Below, piece by piece: positions 37,189 to 46,342 of a stretch of 64,000 nucleotides of DNA. A program made the translations under genes and the position numbers. The DNA is from Ochrobactrum chromiisoli (lineage in GTDB: Bacteria > Pseudomonadota > Alphaproteobacteria > Rhizobiales > Rhizobiaceae): NCBI RefSeq assembly GCF_026241335.1, contig NZ_JAPHAV010000005.1:174824-238823 (forward strand), read 5' to 3'. A model generated the notes under the pieces. It made no database searches, was not told the DNA's origin, and saw only the letters and a list, made by a program, of their open reading frames with translations. The number at the start of each line of letters is the position of its first letter. Position 1 is the first letter of the stretch.

Positions 37189-38685
37189 ATGCGCACTGTA
37201 GGACATTTCATCGGCGGCAAGCATGTTGCTGGCAAAAGCGGTCGCACGGCTGATATTTATCAGCCGCTGGATGGCACGGTTCAGGGTACTGTGGCGCTGG
37301 CCACCAAAGATGAAGTGCGTGCGGCGGTCGAAAATGCCAAGGCAGCGCAACCAGCATGGGCTGCAACCAACCCGCAGCGTCGCGTGCGCATTCTGCGCAA
37401 GTTCCTCGAACTCGTTGAAGCAGAATATGACAGCCTTGCTGAATTGCTGGCACGCGAACATGGCAAGACGATTGCTGACGCGAAGGGCGACATTCAGCGC
37501 GGTCTCGAAGTGGTGGAAGTCTGCCTCGGTTCCGCGCACATGCTCAAAGGCGAATTCACTGACAATGCAGGCACGGGCATCGACACCTATTCGATGCGAC
37601 AGCCGCTCGGTGTTGTAGCCGGTATCACGCCGTTCAACTTCCCGGCCATGATCCCACTGTGGAAAGCTGGCCCGGCGATTGCCTGCGGCAATGCTTTCGT
37701 GCTCAAGCCATCGGAACGTGATCCGGGTGTGCCGATGCGTCTTGCTGAACTGTTCATGGAAGCTGGCCTTCCGGCTGGTATTTTCAACGTCGTCAATGGC
37801 GACAAGGATGCGGTCGATGCGCTGCTCGACGATAAGGATGTTCAGGCCATCGGTTTCGTTGGTTCGACGCCGATTGCGCAATATATCTATGGTCGTGGCT
37901 GCTCAAACGGCAAGCGCGTTCAGTGCTTTGGCGGTGCCAAGAACCACATGCTGATCATGCCGGATGCCGATATCGATCAGACGGTCGATGCGCTGATTGG
38001 CGCCGGTTACGGTTCAGCAGGCGAACGCTGCATGGCGATCTCTGTTGCGGTTCCGGTTGGTGAAGACACTGCAAACCGTCTTATGGAAAAGCTGATTCCA
38101 CGCGTTGAAGCGCTGAAAATTGGCCCATCAACGGACAATTCCGCCGACTTTGGTCCGGTGGTCACCAAGGCAGCACTTGAGCGGATTCGTGGTTATGTCG
38201 ATCTCGGCGTTGAGGAAGGCGCAAAGCTCGTCGTTGATGGCCGTGGCTTCAAGATGCAGGGTTATGAGAACGGCTTCTATATGGGCGGCTGTCTGTTTGA
38301 TCATGTAACGCCGGATATGCGCATCTATAAGGAAGAAATCTTCGGCCCGGTTCTTTCGGTTGTTCGCGCCAAGAACTACGAAGAAGCGCTCGCTCTGCCA
38401 AATGAACATGAATATGGCAATGGCGTTGCCATCTTCACCCGCGACGGTGATGCAGCGCGTGATTTTGCCAGCCGTGTTCAGGTCGGCATGGTCGGCATCA
38501 ACGTGCCGATTCCGGTTCCGATTGCCTACTACACCTTTGGTGGCTGGAAGGCTTCGGGCTTCGGCGATCTCAACCAGCACGGCCCGGATGCATTCCGCTT
38601 CTACACCAAGACCAAGACAGTTACCTCGCGTTGGCCTTCCGGCGTGAAGGATGGTGCAGAGTTTGTCATCCCGACGATGAAATAA
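37189..38685 (+). CDS. mmsA: CoA-acylating methylmalonate-semialdehyde dehydrogenase
   Basis: This 498-residue aldehyde dehydrogenase superfamily enzyme converts methylmalonate or malonate semialdehyde plus CoA to propionyl- or acetyl-CoA, in valine and inositol breakdown. Typical MmsA features are GHFIGGKHVAGKSGRTADI, GITPFNFPAMIPLWK, the catalytic Cys in GSAGERCMAISVAV and the C-terminal FYTKTKTVTSRWP. It is transcribed alone and is followed by a strong terminator. Confidence 0.96.
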   Translation: MRTVGHFIGGKHVAGKSGRTADIYQPLDGTVQGTVALATKDEVRAAVENAKAAQPAWAATNPQRRVRILRKFLELVEAEYDSLAELLAREHGKTIADAKGDIQRGLEVVEVCLGSAHMLKGEFTDNAGTGIDTYSMRQPLGVVAGITPFNFPAMIPLWKAGPAIACGNAFVLKPSERDPGVPMRLAELFMEAGLPAGIFNVVNGDKDAVDALLDDKDVQAIGFVGSTPIAQYIYGRGCSNGKRVQCFGGAKNHMLIMPDADIDQTVDALIGAGYGSAGERCMAISVAVPVGEDTANRLMEKLIPRVEALKIGPSTDNSADFGPVVTKAALERIRGYVDLGVEEGAKLVVDGRGFKMQGYENGFYMGGCLFDHVTPDMRIYKEEIFGPVLSVVRAKNYEEALALPNEHEYGNGVAIFTRDGDAARDFASRVQVGMVGINVPIPVPIAYYTFGGWKASGFGDLNQHGPDAFRFYTKTKTVTSRWPSGVKDGAEFVIPTMK

Positions 38686-38710
38686 CTCATTCTGTTTTCA
38701 AGTGAGAAAG

Positions 38711-38748
38711 CCCCGCCCATGACTTCTTCATGGGCGGGGTTTTCTTTT
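38711..38748 (+). terminator. Intrinsic terminator after mmsA
   Basis: A perfect 12-bp GC-rich stem (38711-38722 with 38728-38739) has a 5-base loop and is followed by TTTTCTTTT. Confidence 0.92.
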
Positions 38749-38839
38749 GTTGCGCAATCTTTGTGTCATGACATCCACTTTTCGCTTTTACGCGCTAATT
38801 AAAGGCATAGAGTTGTAGCGATTATCAGGAGTGAGATTT

Positions 38840-39859
38840 ATGAGTGCAAAAACCAACCATCGTATTGTCCTTGCATCGCGTCCCGAAGGACGACCGACTG
38901 CGGAACACTTTCGACTTGAAACGGCAGAGATTCCTGCGTTGGGCGAAGGTCAGGTGTTGCTCAAAATCCGCTATCTCTCGCTTGATCCGTATATGCGTGG
39001 GCGCATGAGTGCGGCAAAATCCTATGCAGCGCCCGTTGAGATCGGTGCTGTCATGGAAGGTGGAACCGTTGGCGAAGTGGTAGAAAGTAAAAGCGCAGGC
39101 TTTGTTCCGGGCGATTTCGTTCTCTCGTATTCCGGTTGGCAGAGCTATGCGGTTGCCGAGGCATCCACATTGCGTAAACTCGATCCAAAGCAAGTGCCTG
39201 TCACGACGGCGCTCGGTGTTATGGGCATGCCAGGCTTCACCGCTTATTCCGGCCTGTTGACGATCGGGCAGCCGAAAGAGGGTGAAACAGTTGTGGTTGC
39301 AGCTGCGACCGGACCTGTGGGGTCGGCTGTCGGGCAGATTGCCAGGCTTAAAGGTGCGCGCGCAGTCGGTATCGCCGGTGGGCCGGACAAGTGCAAAGCA
39401 CTGATTGATGATTTCGGCTTTGATGCAGCGCTTGATCATCGTTCCGATAATTTTGCGCAGGAGCTGGCGTTGGCTTGCCCGAAAGGCATTGATGTTTACT
39501 TCGAGAATGTCGGCGGTAAGGTTTTTGATGCTGTGCTGCCGCTACTTAATCCCTTTGCACGTGTTCCGGTGTGTGGACTGATTGCACAATATAATCAGAA
39601 CGGCGCTTTTGACGGGCCGGACCGGCTGCCATTGCTCATGCGTGACATTCTCACCAAAAGCATGACAATTCGCGGCTTTATCGTGCGGGATTTTGCCGAC
39701 CAAGGGCCAGCATTCCAGCGCGACATGGCAAAGTGGGTTGCAGATGGTCAGGTGCGCTACCGTGAGGACATCGTGGTCGGGCTTGAAAATGCGCCCAAAG
39801 CTTTCATTTCCATGCTGGAAGGCGGCAATTTTGGTAAGCTGATCGTAAAACTGAATTGA
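38840..39859 (+). CDS. Zinc-free NADP-dependent oxidoreductase (CurA/PTGR type)
   Basis: From ATG 38840 (AGGAG eight bases upstream) this is a 339-residue medium-chain dehydrogenase/reductase. It has IRYLSLDPYMRGRMS, the MGMPGFTAYSGL motif, nucleotide-binding AATGPVGSAVGQIA and VYFENVGG, all typical of the leukotriene B4 dehydrogenase/CurA group. These enzymes reduce alpha,beta-unsaturated carbonyl compounds with NADPH. The physiological substrate is not evident. Confidence 0.93.
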   Translation: MSAKTNHRIVLASRPEGRPTAEHFRLETAEIPALGEGQVLLKIRYLSLDPYMRGRMSAAKSYAAPVEIGAVMEGGTVGEVVESKSAGFVPGDFVLSYSGWQSYAVAEASTLRKLDPKQVPVTTALGVMGMPGFTAYSGLLTIGQPKEGETVVVAAATGPVGSAVGQIARLKGARAVGIAGGPDKCKALIDDFGFDAALDHRSDNFAQELALACPKGIDVYFENVGGKVFDAVLPLLNPFARVPVCGLIAQYNQNGAFDGPDRLPLLMRDILTKSMTIRGFIVRDFADQGPAFQRDMAKWVADGQVRYREDIVVGLENAPKAFISMLEGGNFGKLIVKLN

Positions 39860-39951
39860 TCAGACAATATTCTGCTTGCAGAACAGCAATCAGGACGTGA
39901 TGTTGCATAGTGTGTCCACGATACGAGTCTTTTCTTGAGGGCAGGCAGATT

Positions 39952-40239
39952 ATGGGTGAGCGCCAGCAGGCGGGCATAGGTGAGGGTGGCAGTCCGGGAC
40001 GCGAGCGTCAGGACGAGGCGCAGCGCATTCTTGAACGTCTGGAGCGCGAGCAAACCGGCGCTGGAGGTATTGTTCGGCGCGGGTTTGCCCGTACCGCAAG
40101 CCATCTTGCTGCCAATGATGCCCCGGAGGATGACAAAATCGAACTCTGGGCTACCCGCGTCGGGCGCGGGCTGGGCCTTATCATCACGCTGGCGATTATC
40201 GTCTGGCTCATTTCTTACCTCATGCAAAGCCAGGTTTAA
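39952..40239 (+). CDS. Small hypothetical protein with one C-terminal helix
   Basis: From ATG 39952 (GAGGGCAGG upstream) this 95-residue protein has a charged soluble part (1-68) and a single C-terminal membrane helix (GLGLIITLAIIVWLISYLM). It looks like a tail-anchored inner-membrane protein. Its stop lies 1 base before the pyridoxal kinase ATG, so the two are probably co-translated. Function unknown. Confidence 0.72.
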   Translation: MGERQQAGIGEGGSPGRERQDEAQRILERLEREQTGAGGIVRRGFARTASHLAANDAPEDDKIELWATRVGRGLGLIITLAIIVWLISYLMQSQV

Positions 40240-40240
40240 C

Positions 40241-41125
40241 ATGACGCTTTCTGCGCCTTCGGACGCGACAACCGTTCTTGTCATCTCAAGCCATGTCGTG
40301 CGCGGTTCTGTTGGAAACCGCGCTGCCGTTTTCGCTTTGGAAACGCTCGGATTTCCCGTCTGGGCCGTGCCCACAGTCGTGTTGCCGTGGCATCCCGGCC
40401 ATGGTCCTGCCGGGCGTATCGTGCCGCCTGCCCAAGAGTTTGCAACACTGATGCAGGATCTTGAACGCGCGCCGTGGCTTGGTGAAGTTGGGGCTATCCT
40501 CACCGGTTATCTTGGCCATTCCGAACAGGCGAAAGCTGTGGCGGGACTGGTAAAAAAAGTGAAGGAGCGCAATCCCAACGCGCTTTATCTTTGCGATCCG
40601 GTCATTGGCGATCAGAAGGGGCTTTATGTTCCGGAAGCGACAGCCGTCGGTATTCGCGATCACTTGATACCCCTTGCCGATATTGCAACGCCCAATCGCT
40701 TCGAGTTGTCATGGCTGACTGGTGTTGAACTTGAAGACAACAAAGCATTGATGGAAGCGGCCCTTGATACGGGGCCAGCAACCATGCTGGTGACATCGGC
40801 TTTTCCATTGATGAGTGGCAGTATCGGCAATATTCTGCTCACGCCAACCCTTGCGCTGATGGCGGAGCATCGATGCGTCGATGGGCCGACCAATGGTCTG
40901 GGCGATCTGACATCAGCGGTGTTTCTCGCGCGCAGGCTTGCGGGCTTTTCAGAAGAAAAAACTCTGCAAAGCACAACGGCGGCGGTGTTTGAGATCATGG
41001 CCCGTTCAGCAAAACGCGGCGCTGATGAATTGATGCTTGAAGCGGATGCCTCCAGTCTCGCAACGCCTATGGCAATGGTACAGATGAGGCGGCTCGTCCA
41101 TCCGACCAAGGGATTGCGTGCATAG
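40241..41125 (+). CDS. pdxY: Pyridoxal kinase
   Basis: This 294-residue ribokinase-fold enzyme phosphorylates pyridoxal in vitamin B6 salvage. Seen are VISSHVVRGSVGNRAAVF near the N-terminus, YLCDPVIGDQKGLYV, ATPNRFELSWLTG and DGPTNGLGDLTSAVFLA. The last replaces the usual GTGD-anion-hole region with GLGD. The sequence groups with PdxY/PdxK. The start at 40241 is 1 base after the preceding stop. Confidence 0.9.
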   Translation: MTLSAPSDATTVLVISSHVVRGSVGNRAAVFALETLGFPVWAVPTVVLPWHPGHGPAGRIVPPAQEFATLMQDLERAPWLGEVGAILTGYLGHSEQAKAVAGLVKKVKERNPNALYLCDPVIGDQKGLYVPEATAVGIRDHLIPLADIATPNRFELSWLTGVELEDNKALMEAALDTGPATMLVTSAFPLMSGSIGNILLTPTLALMAEHRCVDGPTNGLGDLTSAVFLARRLAGFSEEKTLQSTTAAVFEIMARSAKRGADELMLEADASSLATPMAMVQMRRLVHPTKGLRA

Positions 41126-41177
41126 AACGGTTCAAATTTTGATTGCTCTGTGTTTTCGATAGGGATAATGGAAAGCC

Positions 41178-41849
41178 ATGGCTGATATTCCAGATTCACT
41201 CCTCGCCGGTTACCAGACCTTTATGAGCGAGCATTTCGCGTCTGAAACGGCACGTTATAAAGAACTCGCTGAAAAAGGTCAGGCACCACAGACCCTTGTC
41301 ATTGCCTGCTGCGATTCCCGTGCCGCTCCAGAAACAATTTTCAATACGGCACCGGGCGAAATTTTCGTTCTTCGGAATGTTGCCAATCTTATTCCGCCTT
41401 ACGAGCCGGATGGTGAATTTCATGCGGCGTCTGCTGCACTCGAATTTGCAGTCCAGAGCCTTAAGGTGAAGAACATCGTTGTCATGGGGCATGGCCGATG
41501 CGGCGGCATCAAGGCGGCCCTTGATACGCAAAGCGCACCACTTTCACCGAGTGATTTTATCGGTAAATGGATGAGCCTGATTGCGCCTGCGGCGGAAACG
41601 GTCAATGGCAATGATCTGATGACGCAGAGCGAGCGTCAGACAGCGCTTGAGCGTATTTCGATCCGCTATTCGCTCAATAATCTGCGCACATTTCCATGTG
41701 TCGATATTCTTGAGAAGAAGGGCAAGCTCACCCTTTATGGCGTATGGTTCGATATTTCGACCGGCGAGCTGTGGGTAATGGATCAGCAGTCCGGTGACTT
41801 CAAAAGACCAGAAGTTTCGCTCGAAAAGGCACCGGAAACGGCAGCATAA
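41178..41849 (+). CDS. Beta-class carbonic anhydrase
   Basis: This 223-residue cytosolic zinc enzyme interconverts CO2 and bicarbonate. The zinc ligands are visible in IACCDSRAAPETIF (Cys, with the Asp-Arg dyad) and MGHGRCGGIKA (His and Cys). The size is normal. It is followed by a symmetrical terminator shared with the convergent transglycosylase gene. Confidence 0.95.
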   Translation: MADIPDSLLAGYQTFMSEHFASETARYKELAEKGQAPQTLVIACCDSRAAPETIFNTAPGEIFVLRNVANLIPPYEPDGEFHAASAALEFAVQSLKVKNIVVMGHGRCGGIKAALDTQSAPLSPSDFIGKWMSLIAPAAETVNGNDLMTQSERQTALERISIRYSLNNLRTFPCVDILEKKGKLTLYGVWFDISTGELWVMDQQSGDFKRPEVSLEKAPETAA

Positions 41850-41850
41850 A

Positions 41851-41880
41851 AAAAGCCCCGAAAATCGGGGCTTTTCTCTA
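41851..41880. terminator. Bidirectional intrinsic terminator
   Basis: AAAAGCCCCGA (41851-41861) pairs with TCGGGGCTTTT (41865-41875) around a 3-base loop. A and T runs on both flanks let it work for both convergent genes. Confidence 0.88.
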
Positions 41881-41924
41881 TTCAGACTATGGCGAAACAG
41901 CGCGTTGTTTCACCATAGATATGA

Positions 41925-42749
41925 TTATTTATCGATTGCCTTACCCATTTCAGCAATGGCACGCTGGTAGACCTGTGCAGCATTCCAGCCTTGAATTGCA
42001 CCATAGTTTGGTTCGCCCGGCTGATAACCGGCGCCGCGCTTCCAGCCATGACCGACGAGGAAGTTGGCGGTCGAATAAAGGGCGTCAGCTTTCGAGCGCG
42101 CCATGTCGATATGACCGCTGCCATCACCGTCTACGCCGTATTTCAGCACGTTGACCGGCAGGAACTGGGTCTGGCCGATTTCGCCATGCATGGCACCGAC
42201 CGCATTCGGATCAAGATCCTGATTGTCGATGAGCTTGAGCGCTGCATAAAGCTGGTTGGTGAAGTAGTCGCTGCGACGGCAATCATAAGCAAGCGTTGCA
42301 ACTGCGGAAAGCGTGTGCTGCTTGCCGAGATAGGCGCCGAACCCGGTTTCCATGCCCCAGATCGCGATCAACGGGCCAGCAGGAACGCCATAACGCTTTT
42401 CAATGGCTGCGAAGAGAGCTGCATTCTGCTTTTTGATCGATCTGCCGCGCTGGATGATGGTGTTTGCACCGCGCTTCTGCATAAACTGATCAAAAGAAAG
42501 CTTGAAGCTCTTCTGATTGCGATCGGCATTGATGGTTGCCTGCGCATATTTCGTCTTGGCCAGAGCATCAAGCGAACGCTTGCCAAGGCCGCGTGACTGC
42601 GCTTCCTTGATCGTCTGCTGAAGCCAGGCATTGTAGCCGGCACCATTGTTGCCGCACTGGGCTGCTTCAACGATGCTGGTTCCAGCCATCATACCCACTG
42701 CAAAAACTGCTGCTGCCGTCCAAATCCGGCCCTTGGCAAACAATGCCAT
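41925..42749 (-). CDS. Lytic murein transglycosylase (MltB-like)
   Basis: From ATG 42749, with AAAGGAG upstream, this is a 274-residue exported protein. A signal peptide with an AVFAVGMMAGTSIVEAA core is followed by the SLT_2/MltB domain. The catalytic Glu is in LIAIWGMETGFGAYLG (about 134), and GEIGQTQFLPVNVLKYGVDGDG is the second family block. It cleaves murein glycan strands in the periplasm. No lipobox is seen, so it is likely soluble and not lipid-anchored. Confidence 0.92.
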   Translation of the reverse strand: MALFAKGRIWTAAAVFAVGMMAGTSIVEAAQCGNNGAGYNAWLQQTIKEAQSRGLGKRSLDALAKTKYAQATINADRNQKSFKLSFDQFMQKRGANTIIQRGRSIKKQNAALFAAIEKRYGVPAGPLIAIWGMETGFGAYLGKQHTLSAVATLAYDCRRSDYFTNQLYAALKLIDNQDLDPNAVGAMHGEIGQTQFLPVNVLKYGVDGDGSGHIDMARSKADALYSTANFLVGHGWKRGAGYQPGEPNYGAIQGWNAAQVYQRAIAEMGKAIDK

Positions 42750-42960
42750 TCGTTTCTCCTTTGGAGTTGATTCTACCTCGGCGCGAATTTGCCATTCTTT
42801 ACACCGAATGTCATGCCGCAATGACGCGTAAGGCTTATGGCACGGCGGCGCGCTTACAGTCCTTTTTTCACGTATTCTTCAAATTTTGGTAAATTGGAAC
42901 CAAATCACTTGCTTTAAGGTGCAATTTGTTGGTTACACATTGCCTTTTTCCTCCTTTTGC

Positions 42961-42989
42961 TTGACATTACGGGCTGAAGCCCCTAAAGC
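42961..42989 (+). promoter_or_regulatory. Candidate promoter for ffh
   Basis: TTGACA (42961-42966), a 17-base spacer and TAAAGC (42984-42989) lie about 165 bases before ffh. The leader that follows contains a small stem (CCGGGA with TCCCGG, 43032-43062). The rest of 42750-43153 holds no gene I trust. Confidence 0.45.
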
Positions 42990-43153
42990 CTCGCCCAATC
43001 TATCCGCGATCTTCAGAACGCGAGCCACCGACCGGGACCCATTTGGTATAAAGAGATCCCGGAGGTCCACATCCGACAGCGCGATGCGCCCTCGGGTGCT
43101 GTATCGCTTTGGTCGGTTCTTGAACTGCCTGGATCAAAGGACAAGGAAACACA

Positions 43154-44716
43154 ATGTTTGAATCACTTCAGGAGCGTCTTGGCTCCATTTTGAACGGCCT
43201 GACTGGACGCGGCGCTCTTTCTGAAAGCGACGTGACGGCTGCGCTGCGCGAAGTGCGGCGTGCGCTGATTGAAGCCGACGTTTCGCTGGAAGTGGTTCGT
43301 TCATTCACCGACCGTGTTCGTGAGAAGGCGGTTGGTGCTGAAATTCTCAAAAGCATCAAGCCCGGCCAGATGGTCGTTAAGATCGTTCATGACGAGCTTA
43401 TCGAAATGCTGGGCACAGAAGGTGTCACGGTTGATCTGAATGCACCGGCACCTGTCGTCATTATGATGGTGGGTCTTCAGGGGTCGGGTAAGACGACCAC
43501 CACGGGTAAGCTCTCCAAGCGTCTGACAGAGCGTCAACGCAAAAAGGTGTTGATGGCGTCGCTTGATACGCGTCGTCCGGCAGCACAGGAACAGCTTCGT
43601 CAGCTTGGTATCCAGACCTCTGTCGATACATTGCCAATCATCGCTGGCCAGTCGCCGGTTGAAATCGCCAAGCGCGCCGTGCAGGCTGCAAAGCTCGGTG
43701 GTCATGATGTGGTTATCCTCGATACCGCTGGTCGCACGCATATCGATGAGCCGCTGATGGTGGAAATGGCGGATATCCGCAAGGCCGCCAATCCACATGA
43801 AATTCTGCTTGTGGCAGACAGCCTCACCGGTCAGGACGCCGTTAATCTCGCGCGCAATTTTGATGAACGCGTGGGTATTACTGGTATCGTTCTCACTCGT
43901 ATGGATGGCGATGGCCGTGGCGGTGCAGCCCTTTCGATGCGCGCCATTACCGGCAAGCCGATCAAGCTGATCGCCACCGGTGAAAAGATGGATGCGCTTG
44001 AGGAGTTCTATCCCAAGCGTATTGCCGACCGTATTCTTGGCATGGGCGACATCGTTTCGCTCGTTGAAAAAGCTGCTGAAAACATCGACGCGGAAAAAGC
44101 CGCTGCGATGGCCAAGAAGATGCAGTCGGGCAAGTTCGATCTCAACGATCTTGCCGATCAGCTGGGCCAGATGAAAAAGCTCGGTGGTATGGGCAGCATT
44201 ATGGGCATGATGCCCGGCATGGGCGGAATGAAGGACAAGGCTGCGGCAGCCGGTCTTGACGACAAGGTCTTTGATCGTCAGCTCGCCATTATCGGCTCGA
44301 TGACCAAGGCTGAGCGCGCCAATCCCGACCTTCTCAAGCACAGCCGCAAGCAGCGCATTGCCAAAGGTTCCGGAACCAGTGCTGCCGACATCAACAAGCT
44401 TCTCAAGATGCACCGCCAGATGGCCGACATGATGAAAGTCATGGGTAAGGGCAAGGGCGGAATGATGAAGCAGATGATGGGTGGCCTTGCCAACAAGATG
44501 GGCCTTGGTGGTCTGGGCGGCGGCATGGGCGGCATGCCTGATCTCTCCAAGATGGACCCAAAGCAGCTTGAAGCGCTTGCCAAGCAGGCAGAAGCAGCCG
44601 GTCTTACCAAGGGTGGCGGTTTGCCGGGGCTTCCCGGTGGTGGTCTGCCGGGTTTAGGTGGGCCTAAGCTTCCGGGTCTTGGCGGTGGTCTGCCCGGTTT
44701 GCCGAAGAAGAAGTGA
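43154..44716 (+). CDS. ffh: Signal recognition particle protein
   Basis: This 520-residue GTPase binds SRP RNA and signal sequences to target membrane proteins. N and G domains are seen with GLQGSGKTTTTGKL, DTRRPAAQEQLRQL, DTAGRTHID and LTRMDGDGRGGAALS. The methionine-rich M domain follows (about 330-450). A Gly/Pro/Leu-rich tail after 470 (GGGLPGLPGGGLPGLGGP) is longer than in E. coli. The next gene starts at most 5 bases after its stop. Confidence 0.97.
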   Translation: MFESLQERLGSILNGLTGRGALSESDVTAALREVRRALIEADVSLEVVRSFTDRVREKAVGAEILKSIKPGQMVVKIVHDELIEMLGTEGVTVDLNAPAPVVIMMVGLQGSGKTTTTGKLSKRLTERQRKKVLMASLDTRRPAAQEQLRQLGIQTSVDTLPIIAGQSPVEIAKRAVQAAKLGGHDVVILDTAGRTHIDEPLMVEMADIRKAANPHEILLVADSLTGQDAVNLARNFDERVGITGIVLTRMDGDGRGGAALSMRAITGKPIKLIATGEKMDALEEFYPKRIADRILGMGDIVSLVEKAAENIDAEKAAAMAKKMQSGKFDLNDLADQLGQMKKLGGMGSIMGMMPGMGGMKDKAAAAGLDDKVFDRQLAIIGSMTKAERANPDLLKHSRKQRIAKGSGTSAADINKLLKMHRQMADMMKVMGKGKGGMMKQMMGGLANKMGLGGLGGGMGGMPDLSKMDPKQLEALAKQAEAAGLTKGGGLPGLPGGGLPGLGGPKLPGLGGGLPGLPKKK

Positions 44717-44721
44717 GTAAG

Positions 44722-45033
44722 ATGGCTGACGAACAGAACACTGTACCTGCTGAACTTCTCGCATTACGCGCATCCATCGATAATATCGATGCGGCGCTCA
44801 TCCACATGCTTGCGGAGCGCTTTCGCTGCACCAAGGCTGTGGGTGTCCTGAAAGCCGAGCGCGGCCTCGCTGCTGCTGACCCGGCCCGTGAGAAGCGTCA
44901 GGTCGAGCGCCTTCGCGGCCTCGCAGTTGATGCCCATCTCGATCCAGATTTTGCCGAAAAATTCCTGAACTTCATCGTGAAGGAAGTCATTCGGCACCAT
45001 GAGCATGCCGCTGCCAATCACAGCGGAAACTAA
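44722..45033 (+). CDS. Chorismate mutase, AroQ type
   Basis: This 103-residue all-helical enzyme converts chorismate to prephenate for Phe and Tyr synthesis. Conserved points are LRASIDNIDAALIHMLAERF, the Lys in VGVLKAERGL and REKRQVERLRGLA. I take the ATG at 44722; a GTG three codons earlier would overlap the ffh stop. Its location between ffh and rpsP is a rhizobial arrangement with no obvious metabolic reason. Confidence 0.92.
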   Translation: MADEQNTVPAELLALRASIDNIDAALIHMLAERFRCTKAVGVLKAERGLAAADPAREKRQVERLRGLAVDAHLDPDFAEKFLNFIVKEVIRHHEHAAANHSGN

Positions 45034-45098
45034 ATACCCTAAAACGGTTTAACCTATCGCCCATCAAGGGCAGAATTATTGTCTAAAGGAAAGAAAAA

Positions 45099-45503
45099 AT
45101 GGCTCTTAAGATCCGTCTCGCCCGCGCTGGCTCCAAGAAGCGTCCTTACTACCACGTTGTTGTTGCGGATGCTCGCAGCCCGCGTGATGGCCGCTTCATC
45201 GAAGCCGTTGGTGCATGGAACCCAATGCTTGCAAAAGACGCTGAACGCGTAAAGCTCGACGCTGACCGTATCCAGCATTGGATTGCACAGGGCGCACAGC
45301 CAACCGATCGCGTTCTTCGCTTCCTCGACCAGGCCGGTCTTGCAAAGCGTGAAGCACGCAGCAACCTGACCAAGGGTCTGCCAGGCAAGAAGGCTCAGGA
45401 ACGTCTCGCTCTTGCCAAGCAGGCTGAAGAAGAAGCTGCTGCAAAAGCTGCTGAAGCTGCAGCCGCCGCTGCCGCTCCTGCTGAAGAAGCTGCAAGCGAA
45501 TAA
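45099..45503 (+). CDS. rpsP: 30S ribosomal protein S16
   Basis: This 134-residue ribosomal protein has the standard start [20 protein letters not shown] and core [14 protein letters not shown]. The C-terminal 45 residues are an Ala/Glu/Lys-rich extension ([19 protein letters not shown]) absent from the shorter E. coli S16. A terminator follows directly, so rimM and trmD, which often come next, are not here. Confidence 0.98.
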   Translation: MALKIRLARAGSKKRPYYHVVVADARSPRDGRFIEAVGAWNPMLAKDAERVKLDADRIQHWIAQGAQPTDRVLRFLDQAGLAKREARSNLTKGLPGKKAQERLALAKQAEEEAAAKAAEAAAAAAAPAEEAASE

Positions 45504-45524
45504 TTTTTCGCTATTTGCGAACAT

Positions 45525-45556
45525 AAAAAGCGGCGGAGCAATCCGTCGCTTTTTTG
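45525..45556 (+). terminator. Intrinsic terminator after rpsP
   Basis: GCGGCGGA (45530-45537) pairs with TCCGTCGC (45542-45549), with one G-T pair, and is followed by six T residues. Confidence 0.88.
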
Positions 45557-45704
45557 TTTGTCTTCTTACATTGGATTAAACAACTGGACGAAAAGCGATT
45601 TTTCTCTATCCTGTTGATATAGTGTTTGTATTTGCGACCTGCTGCATATGCGATATAAAATAAGTCTTCAGGCACTGTTTGTGCGCCCTGTTCAGGAGAA
45701 CACC

Positions 45705-46331
45705 ATGTCGGCTGTGATGGCTATCCGTTCTTTGTCTTTCCGTCGTTTGTTTATTGTCCTTGGGCTAGCCGCTCTTGTGCCGCTGTTGTCGGCCTGTGGT
45801 TTCAACACCATTCCAACCAATGATGAAAAGGCCAAAGCTGCGTGGAGTGAAGTGCAGAACCAGTATCAGCGCCGTGCCGATCTTGTGCCTAATCTGGTCG
45901 AGACTGTGAAGGGCTACGCTGCCCATGAAAAAGAAACTCTTCAGGCGGTAATCGATGCGCGCGCCAAGGCGACACAGGTGCAGATAACGCCGGAAACGCT
46001 CAACAATCCTGAACTCTTCAAGCAGTTTCAGGACAATCAGGCCAACCTTACCAGTGCGCTTTCGCGTCTGATGGTCGTCGTGGAGCGCTATCCGGACCTT
46101 AAGGCCAACCAGAACTTCCTGGCGCTTCAATCCCAGCTTGAGGGTACGGAAAACCGTATTGCTGTGGCACGCCGCGATTATATCGAGGCTGTGCGCGTTT
46201 ATAATACGTCGATCCGCACCATGCCGACGATGATCTGGACATGGATATGGTATCGTGATGCTAAGCCAATGCAGACATTCAGCGCGGATGCTGCAAGCCA
46301 GAGCGCACCTCAGGTTAACTTCAACAACTGA
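45705..46331 (+). CDS. LemA family lipoprotein
   Basis: From ATG 45705 (CAGGAGAA upstream) this is a 208-residue protein with a lipoprotein signal (LVPLLSACGFN, Cys at about 28). The LemA domain follows, rich in long helices (QNQYQRRADLVPNLVETVKGYAA split by short turns; DNQANLTSALSRLMVV). The exact function is unknown. LemA genes often sit with TPM-domain genes, as here. Confidence 0.92.
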   Translation: MSAVMAIRSLSFRRLFIVLGLAALVPLLSACGFNTIPTNDEKAKAAWSEVQNQYQRRADLVPNLVETVKGYAAHEKETLQAVIDARAKATQVQITPETLNNPELFKQFQDNQANLTSALSRLMVVVERYPDLKANQNFLALQSQLEGTENRIAVARRDYIEAVRVYNTSIRTMPTMIWTWIWYRDAKPMQTFSADAASQSAPQVNFNN

Positions 46332-46342
46332 TCGGGAAACCC

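Noticed and set aside
42886..43153. SRP RNA gene next to ffh
   Set aside because: The conserved 4.5S loop sequence is absent; only small stems are seen.
43301..44413. 370-codon minus-strand frame
   Set aside because: Antisense to ffh.
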